64,000 bases of DNA, taken from assembly GCA_028622995.1 (NCBI GenBank), contig JAJQJQ010000065.1, positions 620,001 through 684,000 on the forward strand, given 5' to 3'. A model generated the notes under the pieces. That model searched no databases and was not told the origin of the DNA. It was given only the letters and a program-made list of their open reading frames with translations. Shown piece by piece: positions 1 to 11,267 of the stretch; position 1 is the first letter of the stretch, and each line of letters opens with the position of its first letter. A program made the position numbers and the translations under genes. Source of the stretch: Panagrolaimus kolymaensis. Taxonomy: Eukaryota > Nematoda > Chromadorea > Rhabditida > Panagrolaimidae.

Positions 1-374
1 AAAGGTATCCTTATTATTTTTGTTATCACAGAAAATTCAACAAACCTTATTTTCTGTTAAACGTTTAGCAACTTCGAGCGCCTTTCCAGCGGCTGTTTCT
101 TCAACAAATTCATTTGGTGGAAGACTTTTTGATAAATTTTCTTCAAATCCACTAACAATAACTCTGGGTTCAATTCCCTAAAAAAACTTGATTTCATATA
201 TTTCCATGTTTTGTGATTCATTTGCGTGAATGAACTTGATTTTTGAATTTAAAAAAATAAAAATTAACTTACAAGTTCTTTTAGAAGTGCTAAACGATTG
301 GGTGATTGGCTAGCTAAAACTACATTAGCATCTTTAATTTCATCTTCAATGGCTAAAAACCATGTGGATCTCAT
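1..374 (-). CDS. Maf-family nucleotide pyrophosphatase, N-terminal part (runs off the left edge)
   Basis: Two exons are visible, 374-273 and 177-46, joined in phase 0; a GT donor at 45-44 shows the gene continues off the window. The protein begins MRSTWFLAIEDEIKDANVV and then carries the Maf signature LASQSPNRLALLKEL followed by IVSGFEENL. Maf proteins (and the Maf half of vertebrate ASMTL) hydrolyse non-canonical or modified nucleoside triphosphates to monophosphates; the Ser-Pro-Asn-Arg stretch corresponds to the family's S-x-R phosphate-binding loop. The start at 374 is the only in-frame ATG before the signature. Its first 26 bases lie inside the first coding exon of the opposite-strand ABHD18 gene. 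The C-terminal half, with the remaining catalytic residues, is not in view. Confidence 0.8.
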
Positions 375-3300
375 TTTTCGTCGTTCACTGCTGCTATCAA
401 AATTATTCACAAAATCTTGGGGTTCACCACACACTTTAGAACGGTAAGTTGATTGAAGGAATCCTGCAAACAATATAATTAATTCATTTCAGATTATTAT
501 ATTTCCGAAATAATGTTATGGGCCAAGGTCGAATCAATGAACTTATTGAAGATAAAAAACCAAAAATGATTATAACAAAAGTAAGAATTTTTAAGCCAAT
601 GGACATTTGTATTTTCATATATTCTCTCATTTTTAGGAATGGCAACGAAAAGGTATCGCTTATATGGATGGTTATTTTACATCTCCATTATATGAATGGT
701 GTCCAGAGTTATTTCCAAAAAATGTTGAAGTATGTCATTGGAGAGGACTTTTTCCCATTCATAGCGATAAAAAGAAGGGACTTGTGATTCATTTGGCTGG
801 AACTGGAGATCATACTTATTTTCGACGTGAATATGGATTTGCTTATGATCTTCTCAAACAAGGATATAGCGCTGTGTTACTTGAAAATCCATTTTATGGA
901 ACACGAAAGCCAAAAAGTAAGAATACATATTTAATCCTATCCTTCAAATCTTTTTTTAGATCAATTCAGTTCATCACTTTTGAATGTCTCAGATCTTTTT
1001 GTTATGGGTGCTGCTTTAATGGGCGAATGCAATTTTATTCTTCGATGGGCAAAAGAAGCAGGTCATTGGCCACTAGGAATTTCTGGTGTTTCTATGGGAG
1101 GTTTATATCTTATTTTAGCTGCTCATTTTTAAAAGTGAAAATATTTAGGTTATATGGCGTGCCTTGCTGCCTCAAATGTACATGATCCTATTGCCATTGT
1201 TCCATGTTTATCATCATCATCAGCTGCCCCAGTGTACACTGGAGGAGCACTATGTGATGCAATTCAATGGCGTATATTAGAAAAAGAATTAGCTTCGCCA
1301 CACTTTCGTGATGCAATATCAAAGATTCCCGGATGTAACTGGTTGGATCAATTGGTAAGATTTTCTTTATATAATTACATATCAAAACAAAAAATAGTAA
1401 AAACTGTTAACAACAATTTCAAAATTCAACAAAAAGAAAGATTAAAAATTTATTCAAAACATAAAGAAACTTTGAGATTTTACATTGCAACTTGTTGAGT
1501 AAAAGGTTCTTGTTTACTAAGCATAACCAGTTGATGAGATTGCGAAATGTATCCTTTGATTCTTCCTGCAGCAATCAAACCAGCAATAATATTACCCGCT
1601 TCATCGATATCTTCAATTTCTTCACCAACATATTGAAGCAAATGCAAGTAAGCATCAACTTTAACTCTTTGATTATTGATAATTGAGTGAAGTCTTTTGA
1701 ACAGCGCCAAATGAGTCAGAGATGTAAGCTTTTCAAGCATTAGAAAGATGCCACTTTGAAGAAAAAAATGAGAGTGATGAGATAGTCCTTGGCGGAATTG
1801 TCGAATGTCACCATGGCTAAAAAAAGATATCATAGAAACAACCAAAAAGAAAACTAACTAACTTGACTCCATCAACAATAGGTAAAAACTCTTGCAAATC
1901 ATATTCTTTAAGAATTTCTGGAGATGGAATTAAGCCCAAAAACATTTTGACTGGTAACCAATAAATAAGAATATTTCTGCGTGATATCCAAAATCTTTCT
2001 GGACAATGTTCAAATGCATGTTGAAGAGATTTGTTAGCTGAAAAATTTCTAGTTTAATAAGACAAATCACAATAAAAAACGAACCTGTTTGCATATCACC
2101 ATCAAATATAGCTTTTTTACCCAAGTAATAATTGTAAGCAACGAGATCAGAAAGGGTCATCAACGTAATAAATGAGTTATTAAGATTTTCAATAGATCGA
2201 ATAAGAGGTTTTAGAAGAGCCATAGCATTCATCTAAAAAAGCAACGATTAAATGCAAGATTCTCTGATAAAGAAAACTTACATCAAAATACAATCGAAAA
2301 AGTTCGACGGTCATAGGAATAACAGCAATTTTCTTTGTTGCTCTTAAATCAGGACGGCTATCAGCTACACATGTTCGATATAATGCCATTATCACATTAG
2401 CAACATCTTGCAAATAAGGTTCTTTATCCAATTCATGATCAGCTTCCTCAGATCTTTTTGCTAATATTCTTAAATCAGAGCAAAAGGTGCTTAACAAAGG
2501 AAGATACCAATTGCTATCCTTTTCTTTTTGGAGCAATTCTTTTGAATATGTGCTGATAATTAAAAGTTGAAGGTTGTAAGCGGTATAATACTTTTTCTTT
2601 GAAACATAGTATGCAGCAGAAAGATGCATCAAAATGATATCATCAAAAATTGATTCACAATATGGACGATTAGACATTGCTTCATTAGCATCTTCCAACT
2701 ATAATAAACAAAGATTAGAATCGATAAATAGCAAAAGAAAAACATACGAGTAAAAATGGACATTTGCAATGATCATGTTGCAATGATAAAAGTGGTGCAA
2801 CAGTTTCCGTTGCCAGCCAATGTTCTTGTGTGAGATATTCCATTAGAATCTTATAATATGAAGCAAATGAATCAATTGTAACTTCTTCACGTTCAAAATC
2901 AATCTTCTTTGATAAAGCTTTCTTTGGAGAACTTTGAGATGGTGAAGGTGAAGATGAAAGAGTAACAGTACTTTCCCGAGAAGATGAACGTTGTCGTCTT
3001 CGTCGACGATTGCTGCGACTTCGCTTTTTATTTTTAGACGTCATAGTTGTTGTTGATTGAATATGAAGGATTCAAATAAAAATTTGTAACAAAATTCATT
3101 GACTTTTCTGTTTTGCAAAAAAAATGGATTTCAACGAGTTCATTTTATTCATAACCTTTTGCCAACGTGGTGGAGTTATGGTGGATAAAAAATTTTTACC
3201 GTTATTTTATTAATGTTGGATCTTTTCAGGCTGATAAAGAAACATATGATCGTCAAACAGATGAAAGTAAACGGTTTATGTGGATATTAATGGAAGAATT

Positions 3301-3625
3301 TACAAATTTGGGCAATTATCCTGTTCCATTTGAGCCCTCATTAGTCAAAGCTGTTATAGCAGAGGAGGTAAGCATTTTTCGCGTGTTTATGAACAACCAA
3401 AAGTTTTTTTAGGATGCATACATAATTCGAAATGATGTTCCTGATTTAACTGATATTTGGCCTGGTTCAAACGTAAAAGTTATCCCTGGTGTTGGACATG
3501 TTCAAGCTTATATTCAAATGCATTCTTACTTTCGTGAAGCAATAACAGAATCAATGGAAGCTGCGAGAAAGTATCAACCGTCGTCAACGCCTTCTAAAAT
3601 ACCAGAGAAAGTTATAGTGGATTAA
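349..3625 (+). CDS. ABHD18-type alpha/beta hydrolase (DUF2048)
   Basis: Seven exons: 349-443, 493-580, 637-916, 960-1100, 1149-1354, 3230-3367, 3413-3625, giving about 386 residues. All splice phases match. Exon 1 gives MAKNHVDLIFRRSLLLSKLF, which aligns with the ABHD18 N-terminus. HLAGTGDH and LLENPFYGTRKPK follow, then the nucleophile elbow GVSMGG, the acid-bearing segment EEDAYI and the terminal histidine in VGHVQAY. These fit a Ser-Asp-His triad of a lipase-like hydrolase whose substrate I cannot tell from sequence. Length is close to vertebrate ABHD18. Intron 5 (1355-3229, 1875 bp) holds the entire PCID2 gene on the other strand. The first exon overlaps the start of the Maf gene antisense. 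Confidence 0.88.
1480..3044 (-). CDS. PCID2 / Thp1-like PCI-domain protein (TREX-2 subunit)
   Basis: Five exons: 3044-2748, 2698-2282, 2232-2085, 2037-1863, 1816-1480; 457 residues. The body matches PCID2: SIFDDIILMHLSAAY, NWYLPLL, LVAYNYYLGKKAIFDGD, ERFWISRRNILIYWLPVKM, and a C-terminal winged-helix part with GIFLMLEKL, EDIDEAGNIIAGLI and RIKGYISQSHQLVMLSKQ. PCID2 works with GANP/SAC3 in nuclear mRNA export. The first ~45 residues are unusual: an Arg/Ser-rich head (RSRSNRRRRRQRSSSRES, then Ser/Pro repeats) that makes the protein about 60 residues longer than human PCID2. This could act as a nuclear-localisation or SR-type RNA-processing tag (inference). The whole gene lies inside intron 5 of the ABHD18 gene, antisense. 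Confidence 0.88.
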
Positions 3626-3927
3626 ATTTGGAATGTATGTACATTATTCAGGATGTTTGGGTAATAAAATTTATTTGTATTTGTAAAGTTTTAAAAATAA
3701 AGTTCTTTTATCTTCGTATTTTCTTTTTGGTTATGTACATATTACGACAAAGCAAAACGGTAACAACTTTTATGTTCACCACACTCCTCCTTTCGATCTT
3801 CTTGCATAACATGTTTATTTTTTCATAATAAAAAAATACATAAAATTAACAACAAAATTAGTATTTATTAAAAATCAACAATCAAAGTATTATTTTACAG
3901 AAGAAATAAAAAGAAGAAAAAAAACAG
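3626..3927. other. Short convergent 3' intergenic stretch
   Basis: AT-rich sequence between the stop of the ABHD18 gene and the stop of the exon-repeat gene. AATAAA-like signals occur on both strands, so it probably holds both 3' UTRs. The 66-codon open frame in it has no recognisable protein features. Confidence 0.5.
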
Positions 3928-4695
3928 TTAGCACCAATCATCATTGTCGCTATATTTGCGGTTGTGCTCTGGACTTTCATTTTTGACGAAGAGGTTCATA
4001 TTAAGACGTCGCTTTTCAGCATATCCAAGTTTACCAGTTGAACGGAAAAATGTTGATTGATAGAGAGGATCGATGAGTTTACGAAGTGGTGGAGGAGGTC
4101 TTTCTGGAGTTCTTTCAAGAAGTAAAGGCTTGTCTTTTTGATCTTCCAATTTCTAAAACAACAATATTAAGTTAAATTTGATGTGGAAAAAAACTTACAT
4201 TAAATCCATTTTCGAATGCAGATGTTGTTTGAATGGACATCAAGCTAGGAAGAAATCTTGTGCGAGGACGAGGTTTTGGAGAGCTTTGCATGTCGAAATG
4301 AAGAGATGGTGAAGTTCTTTCAATATCCACAGGATCGTCTTTTTGATCTTCTAATTTCTAAAACAACAATATTAAGTAAGTTTGATGTGAAAAAAAACTT
4401 ACTTTAAAGCCATTTTCAAATGCAGATGTTGTTTGAGAAGACATCAAGCTAGAAAGTAATCGTGTGCGTGGAACAGGTTTTGGAGAATTTTCCACGTCAG
4501 TACAAAGAGATGGAGAAGTTTCTTCAAGAAGCGCATGCTCGTCTTTTTGATAGTCAAATTTCTAAACAACAATATTAAGTAAAAGTTTTTTTTGTGGAAA
4601 AAACTTACATTGAATCCATTTTCAGATGTTGTTTGAGATGACGTCAAGCTAGGACGCGATCGAATGCGTGGAAGAGGTTTCGGAGGAATTTCCAT
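3928..4695 (-). CDS. Unrecognised 209-residue protein built from tandemly duplicated exons
   Basis: Four phase-0 exons: 4695-4609, 4561-4403, 4357-4199 and 4152-3928. Exons 2 and 3 are both exactly 159 bp and encode near-copies: K(F/L)-x-x-QKD, then SPKPxPRTR, then SLMSxQTTSAFENGF. Exon 1 carries the second half of the same unit (PPKPLPRIRSRPSLTSSQ) and exon 4 the first half (KLEDQKDKPLLLERT). The unit therefore spans the intron and occurs three times. The unique C-terminus contains LIDPLYQSTFFRSTGKLGYA and ends SDNDDWC. The three introns (47, 45 and 46 nt) are also nearly identical, all ending TTAATATTGTTGTTT(T)AG. The product is basic, Pro/Ser-rich and probably disordered, with no signal peptide or membrane segment. 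I recognise no family. Confidence 0.7.
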
Positions 4696-5382
4696 GTTAC
4701 TAAAAAGGAGGATTAAATTATTGTGTCGATAAAAAACTATGAAAATGAATAATTACACGATAACCGGGAATACAAGTTTTTCTTCCTTGAATGAGTGAAG
4801 AGTTGAAGAAAAAAAAAGTTGGTAAAAGTTAAAATTAGCATAACAACGCAAATTTGATGATTTTTGAAAAAGAGAAATGCTTCAATTGATGATGCACAGT
4901 AAAAGTCGTGGTAAAATACAAGACGATTCAAAATATGTGAGCTTTGCAAGCCCAAATTTTTTTTTGTTACTCACTGATCCAATATTGTCTTTTTTACATT
5001 TTTTAAAACAATTTTATAATAAAATTTGTACAAATTTGGAAACTGTTAAATTTTATGTTTTTCCAAGTGTTTTAACTTATAACGATGGTAATAAAAGATG
5101 CTTTCATTTCCATATTTTGCAACTCCTCTTTATCGTTGTTTTACTTACAACTTTTGTTAGGCGATCTAAACATTTTTTTGTTCTATCAAAAATGATTTTT
5201 TTTTATCAGTTTTTTATTTTATTATTACACAATAGAACTCTTTTTAATTTTCCAGAAACAAAAAAAAATATGTTTTAAAAACAAAGTGAAGGCACCATTG
5301 CCCGTTCTTCTTTACTCGTGAAAAAAAAGTGAATATAATAAACCCGTTAAAAATCTTGATATACGATCAAATGTATTTATTA
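4696..5382. other. Non-coding gap between the exon-repeat gene and the convertase
   Basis: AT-rich, about 690 bp. It should contain the promoter of the exon-repeat gene and the 3' UTR of the long convertase isoform. A 133-codon plus-strand frame (4877-5278) is rich in Phe/Leu, as expected from T-rich DNA, and has no recognisable domain. Confidence 0.5.
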
Positions 5383-6467
5383 TCACGGGGTGGATGTTGT
5401 TGCTATTGCAGGTTTTAATTTATCGGATCGAACTTGAAATAACTCTTCTTCATCTGAATCATATGCATCATCTGAGTCATCATCATCATCATCCGGGAGA
5501 ATATTATTTAATTGAGAATATCTTAAAGTTGGAAAACTTTTAAACGATTGTTTTATTTTGAAAATCTTTTATAAAGCTTACTCGTTATCGCCGGATTTTG
5601 TAAAATATGCTAATGGGGAAAGAATGCCATCATCAAAGCATCTCATACAACAATATATTGCTCCAATAAATATTGCAACCGAAAATAATGCAATAAAAAG
5701 GGTTTTAAATATGGATGGATGATGAGCACTTGGTGATAAGACTGTTGGTGAAGCTTTTCGAGGCGATGAACAATCTTCTAAAATAAATCACTATTTTTTA
5801 AGTTTCATCATTTAATAAGATGAGTTTACCGCAATGTTCATCATTAGGTGTTTGACCACAACATGGCCTACAAAATCCATATGTCGTATTTGCAAACCCT
5901 ACTGCACATTCATCACACTTCAATGCTCCTGAATCATGACAAGTTGAGCATGCACTATCACATGCAACACAATTCTTTCGTTCATTCTCATAATAACCTC
6001 GACTGCATGGATTTTTCTTTAAAACACATCGAGATTGAAGCAAATTTGAATCATCTAAAATTCCTTTTATTATTACTCGTCTGTCCCTTTAACAACAGCT
6101 TACAATCACTGATCAATCCTTCGGGACATTTTTCGACGCATTGTCCATGATCAAAATGGCCAAAATGATCAACATTTATGAGAAGTTGAGATCCATGACA
6201 AGTAACACATTGTTCAGCTTTTACACAAGTTTTACAATGAGTTGAACATGCTTTACATTTATCTCCATCTTGATAAAATCCATCATCACATTTTTCAACA
6301 CATTTAAATCCTGCTCGATTTCTTAATGCTTGGGTAAAATGTTTGCATGAAAAACATGCCGCAGCTGAATTTGATGTTGAACATCCACCTTGACATTCAG
6401 AATAACAATTTCCAGCTGATGTTAAATCAGAAAATGTTGGGGATTCATAAGTTGGAAGTTGTTCAGT
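5383..6467 (-). CDS. Alternative C-terminal module of the convertase: Cys-rich domain, membrane anchor, acidic tail
   Basis: Four exons, 6467-6104, 6054-5830, 5777-5582 and 5521-5383, add about 307 residues. The first begins in phase 0, the same phase as the competing terminal exon at 8404, so either can be joined to the shared donor at 8849. Exons 1-2 encode furin-like cysteine-rich repeats (CKACSTHCKTC, CDSACSTCHDSGALKCDEC). Exon 3 encodes a hydrophobic segment TLFIALFSVAIFIGAIYCC. The cytosolic tail has a tyrosine sorting motif YSQL and an acidic cluster (DDDDDDSDDAYDSDEEE), comparable in kind to the Golgi-sorting acidic cluster of furin. The gene layout (one protease core, several 3' ends) is that of C. 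elegans bli-4. The joined isoform would be about 996 residues. Confidence 0.8.
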
Positions 6468-8086
6468 CTAAAATAGTTACTGCTTTATTATACAGAAAAT
6501 TGGAATATGGAATTACAGTAAGTAACACAATGGAAAAATGAAGCAAACTGAAGTATTTTTTAATAAGCCAAAGAAATGACTTGCTAACTTTTAAAATAAA
6601 AAATAAGCAACCACCAAATATGTGAAGCAATATTTTGCTATCTATTTTTAGAGTTTGTTTTTCATGTTTTTGTAATGCTTTCAAATTAATATGGGATGAA
6701 TAAATTATTTGTTTTTTTGCACTGTTTTGGAGATCTTTTTGCTTTCCGACAAGTTTTTGCTATTAAAATTTTTTATGATTTCTTTACAATAATTATAAAC
6801 AAAATTAATAAAATAAAAATTTGACAATTATAAAATTTAATTTTTTTAAAAAGGCACAATTTATAATACGAAATTATCTTACACACGATAAATTTTTAAC
6901 TTTAAAAGATTTTCTAATTAAAAGAAGAATAGAGAATTACAATAAAAGTTTTGGAATATGATTGATTGAAGGAAAAAATAGGGATTTTGTGGATCTTAAT
7001 ATTAGGTGAGAGAGATTTAGTGCCCGAATTCATTGTATTTGTTTGTTTTGTTTTTTTTTTCTGAAGAGGAGATTACGAGAAGAAAGAAAAATGCTAACAT
7101 TTAAAAGATCAAAGAAAGACTAAATTATTTTTAACAACAATAGGCAAAGATTTGACACGATCACCATAACCCAAGAATTACAAAAAAAAACTTGTTTCAA
7201 AGTTATTATAATTTTCCTCGTGAAACCCTTGGTTGTGGTAGAACTATTTTGTTATCATCCCTAAAAAATCGAATGTGTTTGATGAAAGCTTATTTTTTGA
7301 AACAAAATTTTTGCATCTATGGTTTTTAAACTAAATGGTGCGTGGATGTGTGCAGGAAACTAATGGGTGTTATTAGTGTTTACACATTAAACAAAAAAAC
7401 TTTAAAAAAAAACGAATAAAGAAAGCTTTATTAATTCAAAAAAATCTTGAATTTAATAAAGGTTTTGCTTTTCCAAAAAAGCTAGCGATTAAAAAAAAAT
7501 TTAAGCAAAAAAGTTGATTTTTCTATTTAACATTTTTGTTTCCTTTCCATCGGTCTTCTTGCTTGTTGTAGTTTTCACATTCCATCAGTTATAGGGCGAA
7601 CCAAATTAAGAAATTTTTTCCATAAACGTGATGCCGGATTTTCCTGTAATAAAATAATAGCCAAAATAATCTCCAAACAAAAAATAAAGAAAAAGAACAC
7701 ATAAAAAACTAATCACCAAATAAAAGTTTATTTTTTTCCTATGCTTTTATTTACTGAGCACCCGTCAACTTAAAAAAACCAAAAAAAGTGAACCAAATAT
7801 TTTTTAATCTCAATAATTTTCCCGTAAGCAATTTATAAATTAGAGGCAAGTAAAGAAAAAAAGTGTAAGCAATGTTAGGCATTTTCTTTAAAAAAAAACT
7901 AGCGGATTTGATTAATAAAATTAAAAGCAAGCGTTAGAGTCTTAGAAAAAGACCGTGTTTGGAATTATTTGAAATAGACAAAAAGACCCGTAAAAGACTT
8001 TTACAATTTATGTGTATGTTATGGTAATGAAAACAAAAAAAACTATATTAGACATAATCAACATATGATTATTAGCTGCATTAGTA
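6468..8086. other. Large intronic region of the convertase gene
   Basis: About 1.6 kb of AT-rich DNA between the short-isoform terminal exon and the Cys-rich exons. I see no further coding exon, RNA gene or repeat in it. It must hold the 3' UTR and poly(A) site of the short isoform. Confidence 0.5.
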
Positions 8087-11000
8087 TCATTGGTCTACAG
8101 TAATCGATGATGAAGTGGTGGTGGTTCCATTTGATTGTTGTGGTTGTTGCAATCTCACTTCTTCTTTTCGCTTTCCATTTTTCTTTGCCGCCGCTGCTAA
8201 TTGAGATGATGATCGCTCAGATTTGGGTAAATCAGTTAATGCAACTTCAAATGCTTGATTATCTTCACCATTTGGTGCAACTCTGGGCCGCTTCGAACCC
8301 TTACAACATCCAAACATTCTTCGACATACAAATATTCCAGCACAACATGCTATGAGAATTATCAAACATTGTCCAAATAATATTCCGTTTTGCCAATTTA
8401 AAATCTATAGAAAAAAAGAAAAATGGAAAAAACGTATAAACATTTATATTTTTTATGAAACCTTATTTTTATTTTATTGTTTCAATCCTTAATTCTTGGT
8501 AACATTTTAGAATGAGTAATATTAGCAGTTTTAATAAAGTGAGACATAAAAAAAGAAGGAACATAAACACATCAAAAATTAATTAATTAAAAATTATTTA
8601 CAAAGGGTTTTTATAATTATTGTAAAAAAATCATTTTTTATAATTTTAAAATTTTTTATGTGTGTTTTTTGTTTTGCTATATTGACTAAAAAAAGCGACA
8701 GGTAGCAGCAGCAACAGTGGGAGGCAGAAAATAAACAAAAAATAAAGAAGGATAAAAAGCGTATCTGAATTTATTCCCTTCGAAAAAAAAAGATAAGTGG
8801 TGGAAATGTGAATCCCCAAATTTAGTTTCACAAAGTTTGAAAACCTACTTGAGAAGTACTTGTTGAAGCTGCTGAAGGAGTTCCATAATTGGTTTGATAA
8901 ACGGGTTGACGATTATTTTTGGGATCTTCGGGTTGTGCGGGTTCTTCCGTACCATAAAGAATTAAAGTCCAATCCGAGAATGAACCTAAATTATGGAGTA
9001 TTAATTTGATAGAAATTTATTAAAGTTAAAAACATACCAACAACTTTAGGATTAGATGCAACTGATTCAATCATAAGTGTCCATGTACCTCGTGGATCTT
9101 CACCCCAAGATTGAACGGAAAGGAAGGGCCATTTATGGAATCCATTTTGGTTGTAGTCTTGTGGACGAGGTGGAAGAAGTACAGCTCGAGTACCCATGGG
9201 TGAAAAGAGAGTGAGTTTAAGATCACCACGTTTACCAAATCTAATGGTTGTGAGAACTTGAACATGTTCAAGATACATAACTGGTGTGCCTTCATTACAA
9301 CCACTAACATCAAGAGTATAATTTTGTTGGAATCGACCAGAAAGGGGGCGAGGACTATAAAACAATTTTTAGGTTAATAATTTTAATTATTATATTTTAA
9401 GGACTTACTTTGGTGAACTAAGTTTATACTCATACGTGCACATATGTTGTTCAGGAACAATCTTCCAAACTCTTGCAAGTTTAACCAAAGCTCCAGCATC
9501 CATTAAACCATAACCAAATTTATTTGAAATTCTTCTTCCAACTCCATTTACCGACCATCCAGGATTATTTAAAAGTGGAATGGGATTTGCAGTTCGAAGA
9601 ACGATATGTTGCATATCTCTCCAAGTTAAAGCTGGATTAGCTTCAAGGGCTAAAGCAATGATACCAGCTGCAAGAGGAGCAGAAGCAGATGTGCCTGTAT
9701 GCATTTTTGTGCAACCTGATGGAACATCAACGGTTACAATGGCAGGTTGATTAATATTTGCTGATGAATATGTTGATGCAATGGTGGATGGACATTCTTC
9801 CAAATACCATGGTCGATGATTATCATAAGTTGCAGATGAAATGGACAAAGTATATATGGAAGTTGTATATCCATCTGCTGAACATGAATCTTGTCTCGAT
9901 CCACCATTTCCGGACGCCCATACAAAAATATTTCCCTTCCCGCCTCGACCTGATCGAATTCCACGATAAAAGGCTTCACGAGCTAATGGACCTGGGCCAT
10001 CAAAGGTTTTCCCATCATCTTCTGGACCCCACGAAGCTGAATAAATATCAATATGATCCTGATTGAGATTAAGGGAAGCTGCTTCAACACTATCCGAAAC
10101 TGGGCCATCCAACATTCGAACTCCACCAATTTTAGCGTGATATGCAACACCCACACCACATTCATTATTTCCTGCCACAGAAGCTACTTCTCCAGCACAT
10201 CGAGTACCATGTCTTAAAAGTTTGAGTTTATCACAAAAAAGATTAAAAAACTGTCTTTCACAATATATAGGCATTCGCCAAATTTGATAAAGATTTAACC
10301 TATTCAATCAAAAATTTCATTTTTTTAAAGTTTGTTTTTGTTTACCATCACAAAATGTGTTTTTTAATTCCCCCATTCAAAATTCTTTTGTCTAACTTCA
10401 AAAACTTACTTATTATCACCATTATCTTGAGGGGTTGGATCATCATCATGATCATTAATATCCGTGGAAGCTCGGGGATCATAATTTTCTGCGATATCTG
10501 GATGATTTCGTTGAATGCCATCATCCAAAATTGAAACAGATACATTTCTTCCTGCATATCCGAGAGCCCAAGCTTCTCGAACATTCATATCATAATTTCC
10601 CACAGCTTTTCCAACCAAATACCATTGTGATTCATATAATGGATCAGGGAATGGTAGTTTAGGAACGGGTAATTTGGTATCAGGATTTATTGATGCAATT
10701 TGTTCACGCTTTTTTCTTCGATCTCGAAATGTTTGTTTTACCATGGATTCTTGAAACTCTTGAGGGGCATCATTATCATTACGAATATAATCACGTTTGG
10801 TTCTTATTTTGGGCCGTTGTTCGCTCACCCATCTTACATCTGGATGATCATTCAATGAAGTAATGGTTGAACGTTTACGCCTATGTGAAACTTCCGAAGA
10901 AGCATGTTCAACAAAATAATGAGAATCAAGAAATGGCTTTCCCTAAAAAATGTTTATTTAAAAACTTATAATTTCACAAATAATGATTTACTTTAACAAC

Positions 11001-11267
11001 CATTCCATGTTCTTCAGCTATCCTTCTTGCTAAAGCATCATCACGTTTTTCTAATTTTATTACTGTATGTGATGCTTCAGGACAATCACCTGTTTCTTCA
11101 CAAAATAATGAATCATGTTCTATTGCATTTATAGGAGATAAAATAAATATATTTAATATTAAAATATTTAATAATAATATTCTTTTAAAAGAATATAACG
11201 ATGAACCCGATGCATGCCGTTGTTGGTGGTGTTGCGTTGTCATTTCAAATATATAAAAAGTTTTCAA
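8087..11267 (-). CDS. bli-4: Furin/blisterase-like proprotein convertase (BLI-4 type), short membrane isoform
   Basis: Six exons: 11267-10992, 10942-10410, 10212-9409, 9354-9038, 8985-8849, 8404-8087; about 794 residues. A hydrophobic signal segment near residues 28-48 is followed by a prodomain ending IRTKR|D (~142), the autoprocessing site, with a second basic site HRRKRS upstream. The subtilisin/kexin domain has SILDDG (Asp ~232), HGTRCAG (His ~271), ASGNGG (oxyanion Asn ~372) and GTSASAP (Ser ~445), so it should be active. The P domain includes KRGDL and WGEDPRGTW. The last exon gives a transmembrane segment ([15 protein letters not shown]), a Cys/Arg-rich juxtamembrane stretch and a Ser/Gln-rich tail. 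The enzyme cleaves secretory precursors after dibasic sites; C. elegans BLI-4 acts on cuticle collagens. The choice of bli-4 rather than another kpc gene rests on the alternative 3' modules. Confidence 0.85.

Noticed and set aside
4877..5278. 133-codon plus-strand open frame beside the exon-repeat gene
   Set aside because: Phe/Leu-rich composition follows from T-rich DNA; no splice partners, no domain, and it lies in the presumed promoter and 3' UTR of flanking genes.
10220..10307. Upstream extension of the convertase exon (reading [17 protein letters not shown])
   Set aside because: Joining 10410 to 10212 restores GDNKHGTRCAG, the invariant catalytic-His segment, so 10213-10409 is an intron.
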